DNA of 64,000 nucleotides from Athripsodes cinereus (lineage: Eukaryota > Arthropoda > Insecta > Trichoptera > Leptoceridae). A program made the position numbers and the translations under genes. Location of the stretch: positions 15,333,384 through 15,397,383 of the forward strand of contig OX388317.1 in the NCBI GenBank assembly GCA_947579605.1, given 5' to 3'. Shown here piece by piece: positions 52,476 to 63,948 of this stretch (position 1 is its first letter; every line of letters starts with the position of its first letter). Below the pieces are notes generated by a model, which worked only from the letters and a program-made list of their open reading frames with translations, was not told the DNA's origin and did no database searches.

Positions 52476-53404
52476 ATACATAAAAAAAACAAAAATATAA
52501 TGATTACAGATGTACCTACTTGCTTAAATTTGTGCTTTCGATGTTCCCTTTACAACTGTTTTATTTTGAACATCACCTGTAATATTTGATATAAAATATT
52601 TAATTTTTAATAGAGACATTTAGGACTTGTAAAATGTATAAAGATACGCTTTTGAATCAATTCGAACCAAAAAATTAATACAATATTTTTTTATTCATTG
52701 ATCCATGTCGTACAAACCGCAATAACCATCATAATGAAAATAAATTATTTTATTAAATTCTCGTAACTCTATTATGTCTCTATTGTTGTCAATGATGAAA
52801 ATATTATTATTATAATGTCAAGTTCTATAAGTAAGTAATGTCAAGAGATTTAACAGAATGAACGGTTTATTGATCATCATCATTGGATCACCACCTAAAA
52901 CTACTTACTTATTTACAATCACGTACAACATTGTGATTTTCACGGTCATTTATTAATAATGAATCGTCACCATCGTCGCATCAATTCCGCTACTTCACAC
53001 AATGTAGCTATAAACTGTAAGAAGTTTAAAAAATTTTATCTGCATTAACAACAATTTTATCTGTATTACTGTTATAGTTTGTTCTATCGATCGCTTGATT
53101 TTATTAGTATTTGTTGCAATGTTGTGGTTTGTCATTTCACAGTGTTCTCTGAAGGTCGTGTCTTGTTACCTTGACTATTATTTTACTGTGTCATCATAGA
53201 ATCCATGGAAAAGAATAGATATTCCATTTTTTCTACAAATATTCGAGTGTTTAATAAGAACAAGTACATATATTTAAAACATCACTCCTTACTACTGTTC
53301 ATGTACTACAGTTGTTTCCTTATACTGTATTCATCTATGTGACGACAACGACACGTCCTCCATCTGTGTACATATTAGTAAGATATTATCTTTACTCTGC
53401 AATA

Positions 53405-53700
53405 GTGAAGGCGGACAGTTGGTTGCCTTTAAGACGCGGTTGAAAACGAAAAGGTTTTGATCAGGGTAGGTAAAGTTAGGCAAATCCTTAAAAATAATAG
53501 CCGACAACTAGCAAACTGAATTGGCCACAACATAAGGCACCCAGGCCTGCTGATAACCATTGGGTAGGGCATGAGCGAAGACAAGAACTATAGAGGCCGA
53601 CCAAGAGACACCTACATGAATCAAGTGATGAACGACATTAACTCTGGCAATTAAAAAGATTAGCAGAAAATAGTAAGGAATGGAGAATTATCACTTGTAA
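53405..53700 (+). pseudogene. LINE fragment, ORF2 C-terminal region
   Basis: Readable over several frames. 'ggcggacagttggttgcctt' equals the part coding GRLAAF in the 58.9-kb copy. It is followed by a region with RPRDTYMNQVMNDI and then KRLAENSKEW. The last block matches KRLAENREEW at 59.3 kb. This copy therefore retains the 'GRPR.TY..QV..DI' segment that the 58.9-kb copy has lost. Stops and shifts make it non-functional. Confidence 0.65.
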
Positions 53701-53805
53701 CACGCATAACTTCTTCAGTACGGCAATGAGGTATACCACTTATTCTGAATGTATCACATAGAAGACGATATTATTTATGTTTACTTTGTACACCAACACC
53801 TACCC

Positions 53806-53862
53806 CACTACCACTGGTAAGTCCATGATATACCCCATTTGTGTAATAATCTGTGACGGCAT
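53806..53862 (+). repeat. Family A repeat, diverged 3' fragment
   Basis: 'gatataccccatttgtgtaa' and 'taatctgtgacggcatagat' resemble the family A end. Confidence 0.4.
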
Positions 53863-55039
53863 AGATGTATAGAGATTATTATCTTACTATGGATGGAACA
53901 GTATTCAATATTACTTGCTGTTATGCTTAGTTTATTACCCCTTGTGACAAGGACAGCGACAACTAGACCTCCAACATTACATATAAAGAGAAGAAGAAAT
54001 ATTTTTACTATAACTAACTACAGATGGATGTAATTTTGTTATTAAATATCCATTTTTTATATATTAGTATTGGTCTATGAGTACTTACGTATTTTACTAT
54101 ATACGTATTGTATATATGTAATTATATATCTGTATTAAAATAATAATAAGTTTATATTAAATAATATTTATTTCTGGATATCAGACGAATTTATGTACGA
54201 GTATCATTATTTTACTAAGATATATCACTGTCAAAGGATTTAATAAATTATCTAAAAATCTAATATTATAGTTTTTAAAATTTATTAAAAATGGCAACCC
54301 AATACTCAGGATAAAATCAATTTTCCCCATAGAAACCTTAAGTTTAATAATAGCAAAAAATAACAAGATGTATATTAGTCCTGATTCATTCAGGGAACAA
54401 ATTACACTAGTCACACACATACTTACATGTTTAAATATCTATAATTTATTTGCAATTTTCTTGAACCATGCAAAATGTTTAATTAGAAAAAATTGAACGT
54501 TTTTTCTACTATACATATTATAATTGATGGGATATTGTCGGCTGCTGGAAACATTACAAGAAGTTACGATATATGAAAATTTATAATCATAGTGATCATG
54601 TGTGTGTCAATTGCACTGAACTATAAAACAAGTGCCTCGGGGGACACGTTATATGTACTAAGCGTCAAGTTTATTATATTCAAGATCATACTATGAGAAT
54701 AAGTACTACATAAATTAAATTAGCATCCAGGTATCTGACTTGAATCATCTACGCCACCTGTATCCTACGCACGCCAGATTGTGGATATTATTTTAGTTTT
54801 ATTTAACTTCTACTTGTTGCATCTGAGTTTCTTAGATCCTTTTTTACCCTGAGGATTTCAAAGAAATATTGATTCAGTAAATTCACACTTTTTGTATGAG
54901 AAGCTGTCATAAAGAAGACAAACTATTAAATCACATTTACAAGTTTAACTGTAGGGAGTAGCCAAAACATGATTTATACTATTGCTAATTATTCCTGCAC
55001 CAAAACCTATAAACTTCTGGATTGTACTTGTTTAATTTT

Positions 55040-55340
55040 TCTCGGTTTCCAGCTAGGCTTTCAGTAACATGGATAGAATTTGGAGGGCATCTAAAATCAG
55101 ACTCCGGGCGAAATGATCCATGTTCAATGCCTGTATTATCCAATCCTTCTACTTGGCTGTGGGTCTTGGCACCTAACTAAGGCTTAAGAGCGGAAGATAC
55201 TTAGTTTCGAAATAAAGTATCTTAGAAGAATTTTGGGTGTTTGGTGGTATGAGAATGTCACAAACGTTATACGGGAGAGACAATGGTCTTGTTTGCGAAA
55301 CGTTTTGCGACTGTTCAGTGATATTTGCTCAGAAAGAGTA
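55040..55340 (+). pseudogene. LINE fragment, reverse-transcriptase C-terminal region
   Basis: Shares 'agaatttggagggcatct' and 'cctaac(c/t)aa(g/a)(a/g)ct(c/t)aagagcg' with 47.7-47.9 kb. It also reads KYLRRILGVWWYENVTNV, the 'YLRRIL.VRWYEHVTN' block typical of LINE ORF2 tails. Several frameshifts. Same subfamily as the 47.6-kb piece but a separate insertion. Confidence 0.65.
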
Positions 55341-55927
55341 CTGTTCTTTCGTTCACAAGGATGACCCCTTTTCACAATATAAGAAAACAGATTAGATAAA
55401 TTTATTCAATATTTAATGGATCATGCCTTTTTTCGTATCAACTTGTAAATGTATGTGAAGCCTAGGTTTTTGTCCGTTTCTTGTGATATATTGTACATGG
55501 AATTAGATTATCTTTGTTTTTAAGCACATCGTACGTTGTATTATTTTCTGTATGTCGTTAATTATTATTATAATCATTATTTTAAACCAGAATGGTTGTT
55601 CATGTTGTACTTAGTTGTGTTCTAGTAAATCTCAGTACCAAATAATGGTAATGCTAATTGCAAAGCGTGTGAAGTTCTTAAAGGTGAGAAGATGAGTAAT
55701 TGCTTTCTATGTTGTAAGTGATACACTTGTCTTGCACTAGTGAAATAATACAAGATGACTAAGATGTATTGCTGTATTATGATTTTACTTCACAACTATG
55801 CACTGAATTTGTTAAAGAATACATTTCAAAATTATAAAGAGAATTTGTAAAAATATTTTACATTTTAATGTAACAAGTCGCGCCATTCTATTTAAGATGA
55901 ATAAACAGGACACCATATTTCCATATA

Positions 55928-56055
55928 TTAAAGCCACCCTTTAGCCTCAAAAATTATTGACAGGGGGTGTTCGCAAGGTCAACAAGTTTTGAGATTTTTC
56001 TACCAAACTTTTTGAAAATTGAATATTTTACCGTTTTTCTAAAGGGCGGCCTTAA
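55928..56055. mobile_element. 128-bp inverted-repeat element bounded by TTAA
   Basis: Left 'ttaaagccaccctttag' and right 'ctaaagggcggccttaa' are inverted with 15 of 17 matches. Each begins or ends with TTAA, the target of piggyBac-type transposases. The inside is AT-rich with 'gacagggggtgttcgcaagg'. A tiny non-autonomous element is the simplest reading. The superfamily call rests only on TTAA. Confidence 0.45.
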
Positions 56056-56239
56056 CTATCTAACATTTGTTAACTTGTGACTACTTAAACTCGATTTAAA
56101 AACATTTCATAGTCATTATACTGAAATGAATATATGTATTAAAAAAAAGATACCTAGAACCAAAAAGAATACAACGGATTTACTAATGCAATGTACGATG
56201 GATTATTTGTTTGCATCAGTGTGAAAATAGTTTACTCAC

Positions 56240-56453
56240 ATTTTCGAGAACACACAAAGGATTCCGAAGAACGTGAGGCCGAAGATGATCCGTTGTTTTG
56301 ATGTAAATGATGATGATCAGAAGTCACCGCATGAACTAGACTCCCAGAGGTTAAGGTTAACACGAATATGGAATTGTAAGAATGGGCGTCACTGATGTCT
56401 GTTGTAATTTCCAATACATTTATCATAGCAACTACGTCATAACACGAATTCAA
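56240..56453 (-). other. Candidate 5'-most exon of the minus-strand gene
   Basis: On the minus strand a GC-richer stretch ends in 'gttctcgaaaat|gtgagtaaac', a good donor. The left part (56240-56350) is clearly richer in GC than its flanks. The frame is open for 73 codons (reading ...DHHHLHQNNGSSSASRSSES...), which could be coding, a leader ORF or chance. No acceptor is obvious, so it could start at a promoter, but no TATA box was identified. Its strand and position suit a first exon of the PAN-domain gene, 17 kb upstream of the microexon. The 5' boundary given is only the limit of the open frame. Confidence 0.35.
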
Positions 56454-57541
56454 CCTAAATTTACTAAAAATAAATAGTACCTATACCATATTGTTTCATG
56501 TGCAGTATAGTGCAATTTATGTAGTACATATATTTATATTAGGTATTAAATGACTGTTTGGCAGTAGGTGTGTACATAATATGAAATATCTTGGGATGAA
56601 ATACCGTAACTAATACTTTAACTGGCACATATAGGTATATTACGTGTATGCAAAAATATTATTATAGGTACATATTGCGATTTGTTGAACATATCCGAAT
56701 TCACTGTATCTAATAGAAGTATGATTGAACTAACTTTATAGTCCTATGTTCGATCTTAGACTCTGTTATCTTCTATTACCTCCCACTGATGTCTGGCCTG
56801 TATTTCATATATACCTGTTATTATTGTTTTCATACATGATATTGTCTTGTTAGATTCTATTTATGGCAATAATACATGACTAATCAACTACATACTATTA
56901 CTTTCCCATCGCCTTGAGGATTTTCCTTTAGGTTATAACTATGTAAGTAAATAACATTGTGATAATCGCATTATAAACGGGGAGGAGGTGACTTTCAGCG
57001 TAGTTTTAATCTAGAATCTTATCTTTTATCTTAAAATCGTCGAATTAGTACATTTTCTTGAAAATAAACTAAGGTCTTTGTGTAGTAGATATTCCTTCTA
57101 AATTTCTTTTTGTTAAAAATTGTTATAGGTACTGACCACTTTTGTATGATTTTTATTGCTCTTAAGATAAAACAGTGTAATTTCAAGAGCAAATATTTTT
57201 AAGGTACATACTCGGTGAAATTTTGACTAAAACGCTGTTGAGAAACCCCCCTTACCTTAGATATTTTAGGGTCATTTATTTGTTTAAACTTAATTCCTAT
57301 ATTTTAATGATTTTGCTAAACACAAACTTCCTCAAAAGAAGTTATGTATAAATGAAATATACGCTGTACTGTGTTGTTATAAAACATACCTATTTTACCT
57401 TAAATAGATATTAATTTCTTCTCAGTCTTTGCTACTTTATTTTATATATGACTTCATTTTACCTGTATTATTATTAAACTGATAAGAACAAGCACTTGAC
57501 CACGTATCCATATTATTTTGCAATAAAACTACTATGTCATC

Positions 57542-57560
57542 ATTATTATTATTATTATTA
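57542..57560. repeat. (ATT)n microsatellite
   Basis: Six uninterrupted trinucleotide units. Confidence 0.85.
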
Positions 57561-57588
57561 AATATCAGACGCCCCTCAAAGCATAATA

Positions 57589-57679
57589 TTATAACATCGC
57601 ACTACATCCCGGAACAAAGTGTCTAGGAGAGGCACTATTACTATCTACGTGTCCGTGCTCCATTATGACGATGTTATAA
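57589..57679. repeat. 91-bp segment with exact 11-bp inverted ends
   Basis: 'ttataacatcg' at 57589-57599 and its exact reverse complement at 57669-57679 enclose a GC-richer centre ('catcccggaacaaagtgtct'). It could be a minute DNA-transposon relic or chance. No target duplication was noted. Confidence 0.35.
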
Positions 57680-58898
57680 CAGTTTATAAACAATATTAAT
57701 ATTTAATGTTTAGTATTTTAATAATCACCCAAGGAGCAACCTCTGCTCCAACAAATAATATTGATTTAAAGTAAAGATTCAAACTACTACTTGAGTTTTT
57801 ATACAAACTTGACATTATCATAATCATTTCAATAGAGATGGTTTTTACAGATATAAAATAATTATATATTATTTTCTAACTATTTTAAAGAGAAGTCTTT
57901 CGCTAAGACGAACTTTTAAAAAAAGATTTTTTCATACCACTTGATATAATCTCTTGGTTTCGTATAATATTGGAGTGGATTGAAATACCAAGTATCGAGT
58001 TGCTCAGAACAGAAACACATTCTCACATGTAATGTGATGTAATAGACACGTCACTGCTAGTCTACGTAGATATTATGTAGGTACGCAAATTTCAAGCACA
58101 TTCTGTGAGAGAAAAGTCATCGTGCATACGTAATTATGTCTGTTTGTAGTTTTATATTGCGGGATATCCCGTTACACGAGTCATAAAAATATCCTTCAGG
58201 GAAAATGGTATCATTACACAACACAAATTACAAGACATTTGTATTAAACATTTATAAAAACAAAACATAAATGTTCCAACACAATTCTTGTATCAAAAAA
58301 ACTGAATTTATATACCTATATTGATTATGCAGTATGACAACAATAGATATATCTATAGTCCAATTTAAAAATGCCTTGCAGATATTTTATTCTAACATTA
58401 TTTTGTATCGGACCACAGTTAATCTATTTCTATAACATTATTACGAACATTAGTCCTTGTAGTTCATTTGTCTACAAAAAGAACGAAGCTAGTAATAATA
58501 TTAATATGAAACCGTTACACTCATTCGAAACATGTGTTATGTTATTGTTTTATTTAGACAAGATTAATTACATTACATAGTACAGTACATGTTGGAGTAT
58601 TTGTATTACGATTAATTTAATAAAATTAATAATCTAGAACATAATGTTATTACTAGATGTCTCATTAGTTGTTACATGGCTGAGTGGGCTGTGTTTTTTT
58701 TCTTTTTGTTCTTTTACTTTATGTCGTTGTTCGAAGACTATGGGACGACTTAAGTTGCTTGAAAAATTACATTATGGTATTTTCTTCATAATTGTTTTAC
58801 AAGATACAATAGTTTTGTAGGTACATGAAAAAATATTTGCTGTCTTTTAATACTATAATTCGATTAATTGATTGTAAAGACAAAACAAAACAAAATGT

Positions 58899-59399
58899 AT
58901 GGTCGTTGGAAGGGAGGAAACGACTGCGAACATTGCCATAAACGGAGTGAGCATCAAACAAGTAAAAGAGTTTGTGTACTTGGGCAGCAGAATAAACCAG
59001 GATGGACGCTCCAAATCAGAAATTGTGAGCAGAATAAACCAGGCAAGGATTGCCTTTAACAAAAAGTCTAAAATATTGGAATCCCCAAACATTGATTTAA
59101 GCGTAAGGAAGAACCTTACTAAAGCCTTCGTATGGAGCATTTTTCTTTATGGTTGTGAGACATGGACCATCAGCAAGATTGAAAGCGGACGGTTGGCGGC
59201 CTTTGAGATGTGGTGCTACAGACGCATGCTTAAGATCCATTGGTCGGAACACGTCGAAAACGAAGAAGTATTAAACAGGGTAGGCGAAAAAAGGGACATG
59301 AATTGTGGCTCATACGTAGAGCTGAAAAGACTGGCTGAGAATAGGGAGGAATGGAGAAGAAAGACAAAACTCGTTGCAGACCAATCCAATGGATTGTAA
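58899..59399 (+). pseudogene. LINE ORF2 C-terminal fragment with a 166-codon open frame
   Basis: The open frame carries the LINE reverse-transcriptase tail in order: KEFVYLGSRINQDGRSKSEI (thumb region, residues about 27-46), RINQARIAFNKKSKIL (50-65), AFVWSIFLYGCETWTISK (83-100), AAFEMWCYRRMLKIHW (107-122), NEEVLNRVGEKRD (129-141), and KRLAENREEWRRK (150-162). Between the last two blocks the usual 60-70 residues ('...WLGH...GRPR..Y...') are missing, so this copy carries an in-frame internal deletion. The catalytic YxDD part lies upstream and is absent (5' truncation, with 'caaaacaaaaca' before the start). The frame is still open, which suggests a young insertion, but it cannot code an active protein. 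Confidence 0.85.
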
Positions 59400-60159
59400 C
59401 TCATTATATATACATACATGTGTACATATTATAATGTATTGGATCAAATTTTTTTTTGTGCATTTGTTCTTCACATTATTAATGAATGTTAAATTTCTTG
59501 TGTTATTAATTTTTCAAATACATTATATTTTTGTCCATAACGAATGTTATATTTGGCCACGGTAAATGTAAATATAACATCGTTATATCCCGTTTTAAAC
59601 AACATTTTCGTATTTGCAAAGTCCACACTTTTTTTTTTTTTTTGCTTAATATATGAGAACTTTGGACTAGTGGAACAATAATAAAAAACGTATTGTTATT
59701 TAAACATTTCAAATTAATTGCCTGGCATCAAATGTACGTATAATTTTATTTTTATATTTATTTCCCGCAAATGTCATCAACACTTTTTTATTACTTACCG
59801 GTATTTAGCGTTATTGTTTCTTTATCTTTATTTTAGCAATTCATTAGGTACTACTATACTCTCAAACTTTCCATAGTTTTTATACTTTTAAATAAACATA
59901 TCTTAGTTTGTAATGGACAAAATTATTTTTTTCTTTAACACTAAGAAATACATGATTGTGTTTAACTATTGTATGATAAGTACATTGAATGATACTGTTT
60001 TATTTTGAAATAGTGTAACCAATGTTCAGTGAAGAATAAAATAAATAAATAAATAAAAATGAAGTTATGAAAATATTAATATTTTTAAAAAAGCTGGTGT
60101 TTTTAAAAACTCACGTGTAAGACAATTAACATCCACTGCCGGTATAACTATTTTTTTTA

Positions 60160-60246
60160 TTGGCATTAAAAGACAATTTTCATATTTATTACATGCAATA
60201 AATCCTTTTGTTACCCCCTTGCGGGTTATGCTGTGATGGTATATAA
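60160..60246 (+). repeat. Family A repeat, diverged 3' half
   Basis: 'ggcattaaaagacaattttc', 'atatttattacatgcaat', 'gttacccccttgcgggtta' and 'tgctgtgatggtatat' keep the order of the family A 3' half. Confidence 0.55.
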
Positions 60247-61934
60247 AAGAAGCTCCCCATCTTTAAATAATTATGTAGTTATTGACTTGTACACATGAGG
60301 AAGACCGCATTGAATTATTCAACTTCTGCTTTGAAATTAACTCATAACTTCGCACACTCGTATGTATGTTTGAAGATAATACATTCAACTTGCATACCAA
60401 CTTGCAATGTACATAATTTGTCTTCAGATAATAATTATTTTGAAATTATTACTTCTTTAACACCGCTTCAGTTCCATCTATTTTTGGAATTTACAACAAT
60501 CATTATAACGCTCATATTATCTTGTTTCAATAATATAATTGAGTAGTGCTATAAAGCAATGCAGTGCAATTACAACGAGGATACTGCTGTGGAAATAGAG
60601 TAATTTAAAGGAGGTTCTATAGATGATATATATTCTTGTAAAATAACCGTTATTTTTAAAACTGTATTTCTAATAGTTTTATTTGGTACTCCTTATTATC
60701 CATTTCTAAGATTTAATTCTAGGAACTCATTAAATATATATTTATTTAATAATTAGATTTACTAACACAGTAAGTACATTAGTTTAAGGTACTTATTATT
60801 TTATGGCAGTTTAAGGCTTCCGTCTTAAATGTGTTGATTTCTTTTGACTAACAATACGTTTCTCTGTTTTTTTTGACTCGATACAAAAACAAATCAAACA
60901 TAATCTACAAATTTTCATTAAGTATATAACGCGAATATGAATTCATTCAAAAATAATTAGTTAATTACCGAATGAAATAGAATATAAATAATGTATGGAA
61001 TATACATTAATAATCAATTTTTGGACCACCCATTAGTGAATATTATTTTACTTACAGCCCTTGGCTCCAACTTATTCATTGCTCACTCATTTTTCTTTAA
61101 ATCCTTAAGCAGTCACGCTCCTTTTTACTAACAAGAGATTTCATCTTCACCAGAGTCCTATTTCTTCGATATCGAATATAGATACAATATTAATAATTAT
61201 ATAAGTTCACGATCTGTACGCTAAGATAAAACAACATATAGAAATGATATCCCTACTTAAGTGTTTATTAATTATTTATTTTCATTTGTAGTGATCCATT
61301 ACGACGATAAAGTTTTTATTGTAAGGTACTGATTAGTTTGAATTGTTCCTAACCTTTAAACTTGACCAGTCAAAGACTATACCGCAGCATTGGTTGCAAC
61401 AACTTATATTATTATTTATCTATAATTAATAACATTATTACTTTATTTACAACAGCTGGTCGCTAGGTGAAACGTCAATAAATTGATTCTTTATGTGACA
61501 ATATTTTGTACTGCGATTATAAAATATAATTTGATTTAGTTTTCGGAATATATTGAGATACAAACACAGCATCTACCACTAGTTAGTTAAACTATATACA
61601 TCGTGCGTTTAATTTTTGGACTAACGATATTTTTTCTAGAAATTATTTGAAATATATGTTTTTTTGTACACCGTAGGATATTGCAAAAATTAATATTTTA
61701 TATTGAATCTTATAGCTTCAAAATCAGTGTTACCTAAAGATCTAATGAAATAGAATCTGATCCCGATTTAAGTCTAATAAAACAATAAACGTTTGAACGG
61801 AGACAATGGACGGAAAAGAGTTTGTAGGTACAATATTTTCACAATACCGACATTTCATTGCGCTAAGCAATTATCGCAATTGACACACATCTCAAAAGTT
61901 TAATTTGTCCATTTCCGCTGCAGTACGTACGTAG

Positions 61935-61985
61935 ATAGATAGATATAATCTTTATTACTGCAGACTTATCGCACTTCTTCCTCTC
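61935..61985 (-). repeat. Non-LTR retrotransposon 3' tail
   Basis: Minus strand: 'agtgcgataagtctgcagta', then 'ataaagattatatc' and (tatc)n repeats. A LINE 3' UTR end with a 4-base tail repeat. Confidence 0.6.
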
Positions 61986-62753
61986 AACGATTTTGCATAG
62001 GAAATTGATTTATAATGAGTTTCAACGAAGGCTATTGTAGGCTGTTCTCACTCCTACGGCAAGTCGAAAAGTTATATTATGTTACTGACGTGCGTTTATA
62101 ATTGGACATACCTACTCTTATTGGAATATATCTATTATCTTCAATAGTTTATTATTTAATCTATTTCTAAATCAATTCACTTTATCAATACTCTAGTGCT
62201 ATGTAGTTAGTAATTGTTGACTTTGTTTGTTTTCCATACCTATAGTTAAAGAGTTTGCAGGTACAGTAAATTAATCTATGGGGCCTACGCCATGTAGGTA
62301 TTTCCCATAAATTCTACACGTGTATTCCAATTAACACACAGACTGTTTTTTCTACGCTAATATAAATAAAAATTAATTATATGATGTGTAGTATATCCCA
62401 TCTGTGATATCAAGAGAAAAATATTTTGAGTGTGCTCAGATTTTGTGAATTTTCATTAGTTAACTAGCAGTAGGTACATCGAAAGTTCTCATATTTATAT
62501 AATTCTACATAATTTTGCAATATGTTACTGTGACATAAAAAAACAGAATATTTGCAAATAAAGTTTATATCTTATAATTAATTACTTGTTTGTATTCCAT
62601 ACAGAAAACTAGCTTGTTCAGAAAAAATGTTTACGAATCCATATAATTAAACACAAAAAAGTCACCAGATACATAAATTTTGTTAATTATTATAGATGTT
62701 TAAATTAGTCTTTGTATAAAAACGTTGTTAAAAAGTTATACAAGAACGAAACA

Positions 62754-62825
62754 GGAAAAATATTTGCGTTATATTGAATTTATGTGTTATAACACATAAA
62801 TTCAATATAACGCAAATATTTTTCC
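62754..62825. repeat. Perfect 72-bp palindrome without spacer
   Basis: Two 36-base arms meet at 62789/62790 (centre 'gtgttataacac') with no mismatch, and symmetry ends abruptly at both sides (a/a, then c/t). The arms read 'ggaaaaatatttgcgttata' from the left end inward. Just downstream 'catgtattataa' is repeated in tandem (about 62825 and 62840), followed by a smaller inverted repeat 'cttatatgttataag'. Confidence 0.95.
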
Positions 62826-63107
62826 ATGTATTATAACATGCATGTATTATAACTTATATGTTATAAGATGTAGTTATTCAATTTCGTATTGTAAAACACA
62901 GTTTTTTTTTAAATAATCATCATAGAGGTAAAAAATTACAAATATATTTTTCATTCGATTATATCAAAAAATAAAATTAATTCGATATGCATTGAATAAT
63001 ATGTATTATATTACTATCGTAAAACATACTCGAGCAAATATGTGCAACTTTTGTGTACCTATCGAAAATGATTGTAAGTAACATACCTACTGGTAATAAT
63101 AGGGGAC

Positions 63108-63215
63108 TTTGCTGGCCCACTTATGGTTATGTATTATTTTGATCAACATTATTTATAATATGACTGTTTGTATGTAACAGGGGTTGAAGACGTAAATAAA
63201 TAAATAAATAAACAC
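63108..63215 (+). repeat. Retroposon 3' end with (aaat)n tail
   Basis: Begins with 'tttgctggcccacttatgg', a possible family A remnant, and ends 'gttgaagacgtaaataaat' with further aaat units. It is probably the tail of a retroelement. Confidence 0.4.
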
Positions 63216-63721
63216 ACTTTGCACCGCTATTAAAACAATGCATTTTACTAACATATTGAAATAACTGTATCGAAACTCTTGGTGTCAATTCCTTTTATTT
63301 TGTCATAAAACGAAACCCGTATGAAGCAATTAAAATATGTTTATTGCTCCGATATTATTGTTTGCACAGACAATAAATGTATTATACGACAAAGGGACAG
63401 TAATATGTAAATTAATATTATGATATCTTAAAGTGTGAATAGAAATGTGGCAACTGATAGGGAACCTTTAACCCTTTTGATTCAAACTAAATATTATCAT
63501 ACCTGCAATATAACTTATGTTAATTTTATATAATAAAACGATTGACTAGTATTTGTGTACTGGTTTTATCTAACATTATTAATATTATGTTTTATTGTAG
63601 TGCTATCGAAATTCAAAAGCATTTATTGGTGCAATAAAAGCGTACAATAAAATGACCAGGCTTCATTAGTTTAACTCGATTAAAATGACCATGTGAAAAG
63701 TCTAGTCCTCTTTATAGATAT

Positions 63722-63948
63722 GGATAAATAGAACTTTATCAGAGCGCAAGGAATGTCGTGAGAAGAGGTGACGCAATTGGCACAGAGACGCTCTGAATGG
63801 AGGAGGCTGGTTTCTGCCCTGTGCTCCCGAGAGGAGCGTTGAGGGCGATGATGATGATGATGATGATATTATTTATATGCAACATGTAAATAATTATTTA
63901 TATATAACATGTAAAAAAGGCTTTTGCCGTAGATAAATAAATAAATAA
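63722..63948 (+). pseudogene. LINE 3' end: last codons, 3' UTR and tail
   Basis: Reads EEVTQLAQRRSEWRRLVSAL followed by CSREER and a stop, the LINE ORF2 end also seen at 6889 and 48120. The 3' UTR then has (gat)7 at 63847-63867, 'aaggcttttgccgtagat' and a terminal (aaat)n. It gives the true 3' end of this LINE family. 5'-truncated. Confidence 0.7.

Larger units (their letters stand above)
39087..56239 (-). other. Putative first intron, rich in mobile elements
   Basis: This is the sequence between the microexon and the candidate first exon of the minus-strand gene. It contains most of the mobile elements of the window, described individually from 39106 to 56055, and one exon-like plus-strand segment at 41929-42020. 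Between them I see AT-rich sequence without genes. Confidence 0.35.
56454..58880. other. AT-rich sequence, no gene seen
   Basis: It holds a (ATT)n run at 57542-57560 and a 91-bp segment bounded by an 11-bp inverted repeat (57589-57679). Otherwise I see nothing. Confidence 0.6.
59420..63720. other. AT-rich sequence, no gene seen
   Basis: It holds a family A fragment (60160), a LINE tail (61935), a 72-bp palindrome (62754) and a tail with (aaat)n (63108-63215). The rest shows no coding region, and the 83-codon frame at 60295 has no features. Confidence 0.6.

Noticed and set aside
59216..59419. Minus-strand frame opposite the LINE fragment
   Set aside because: Antisense shadow of the LINE ORF, which carries clear reverse-transcriptase tail motifs on the plus strand.
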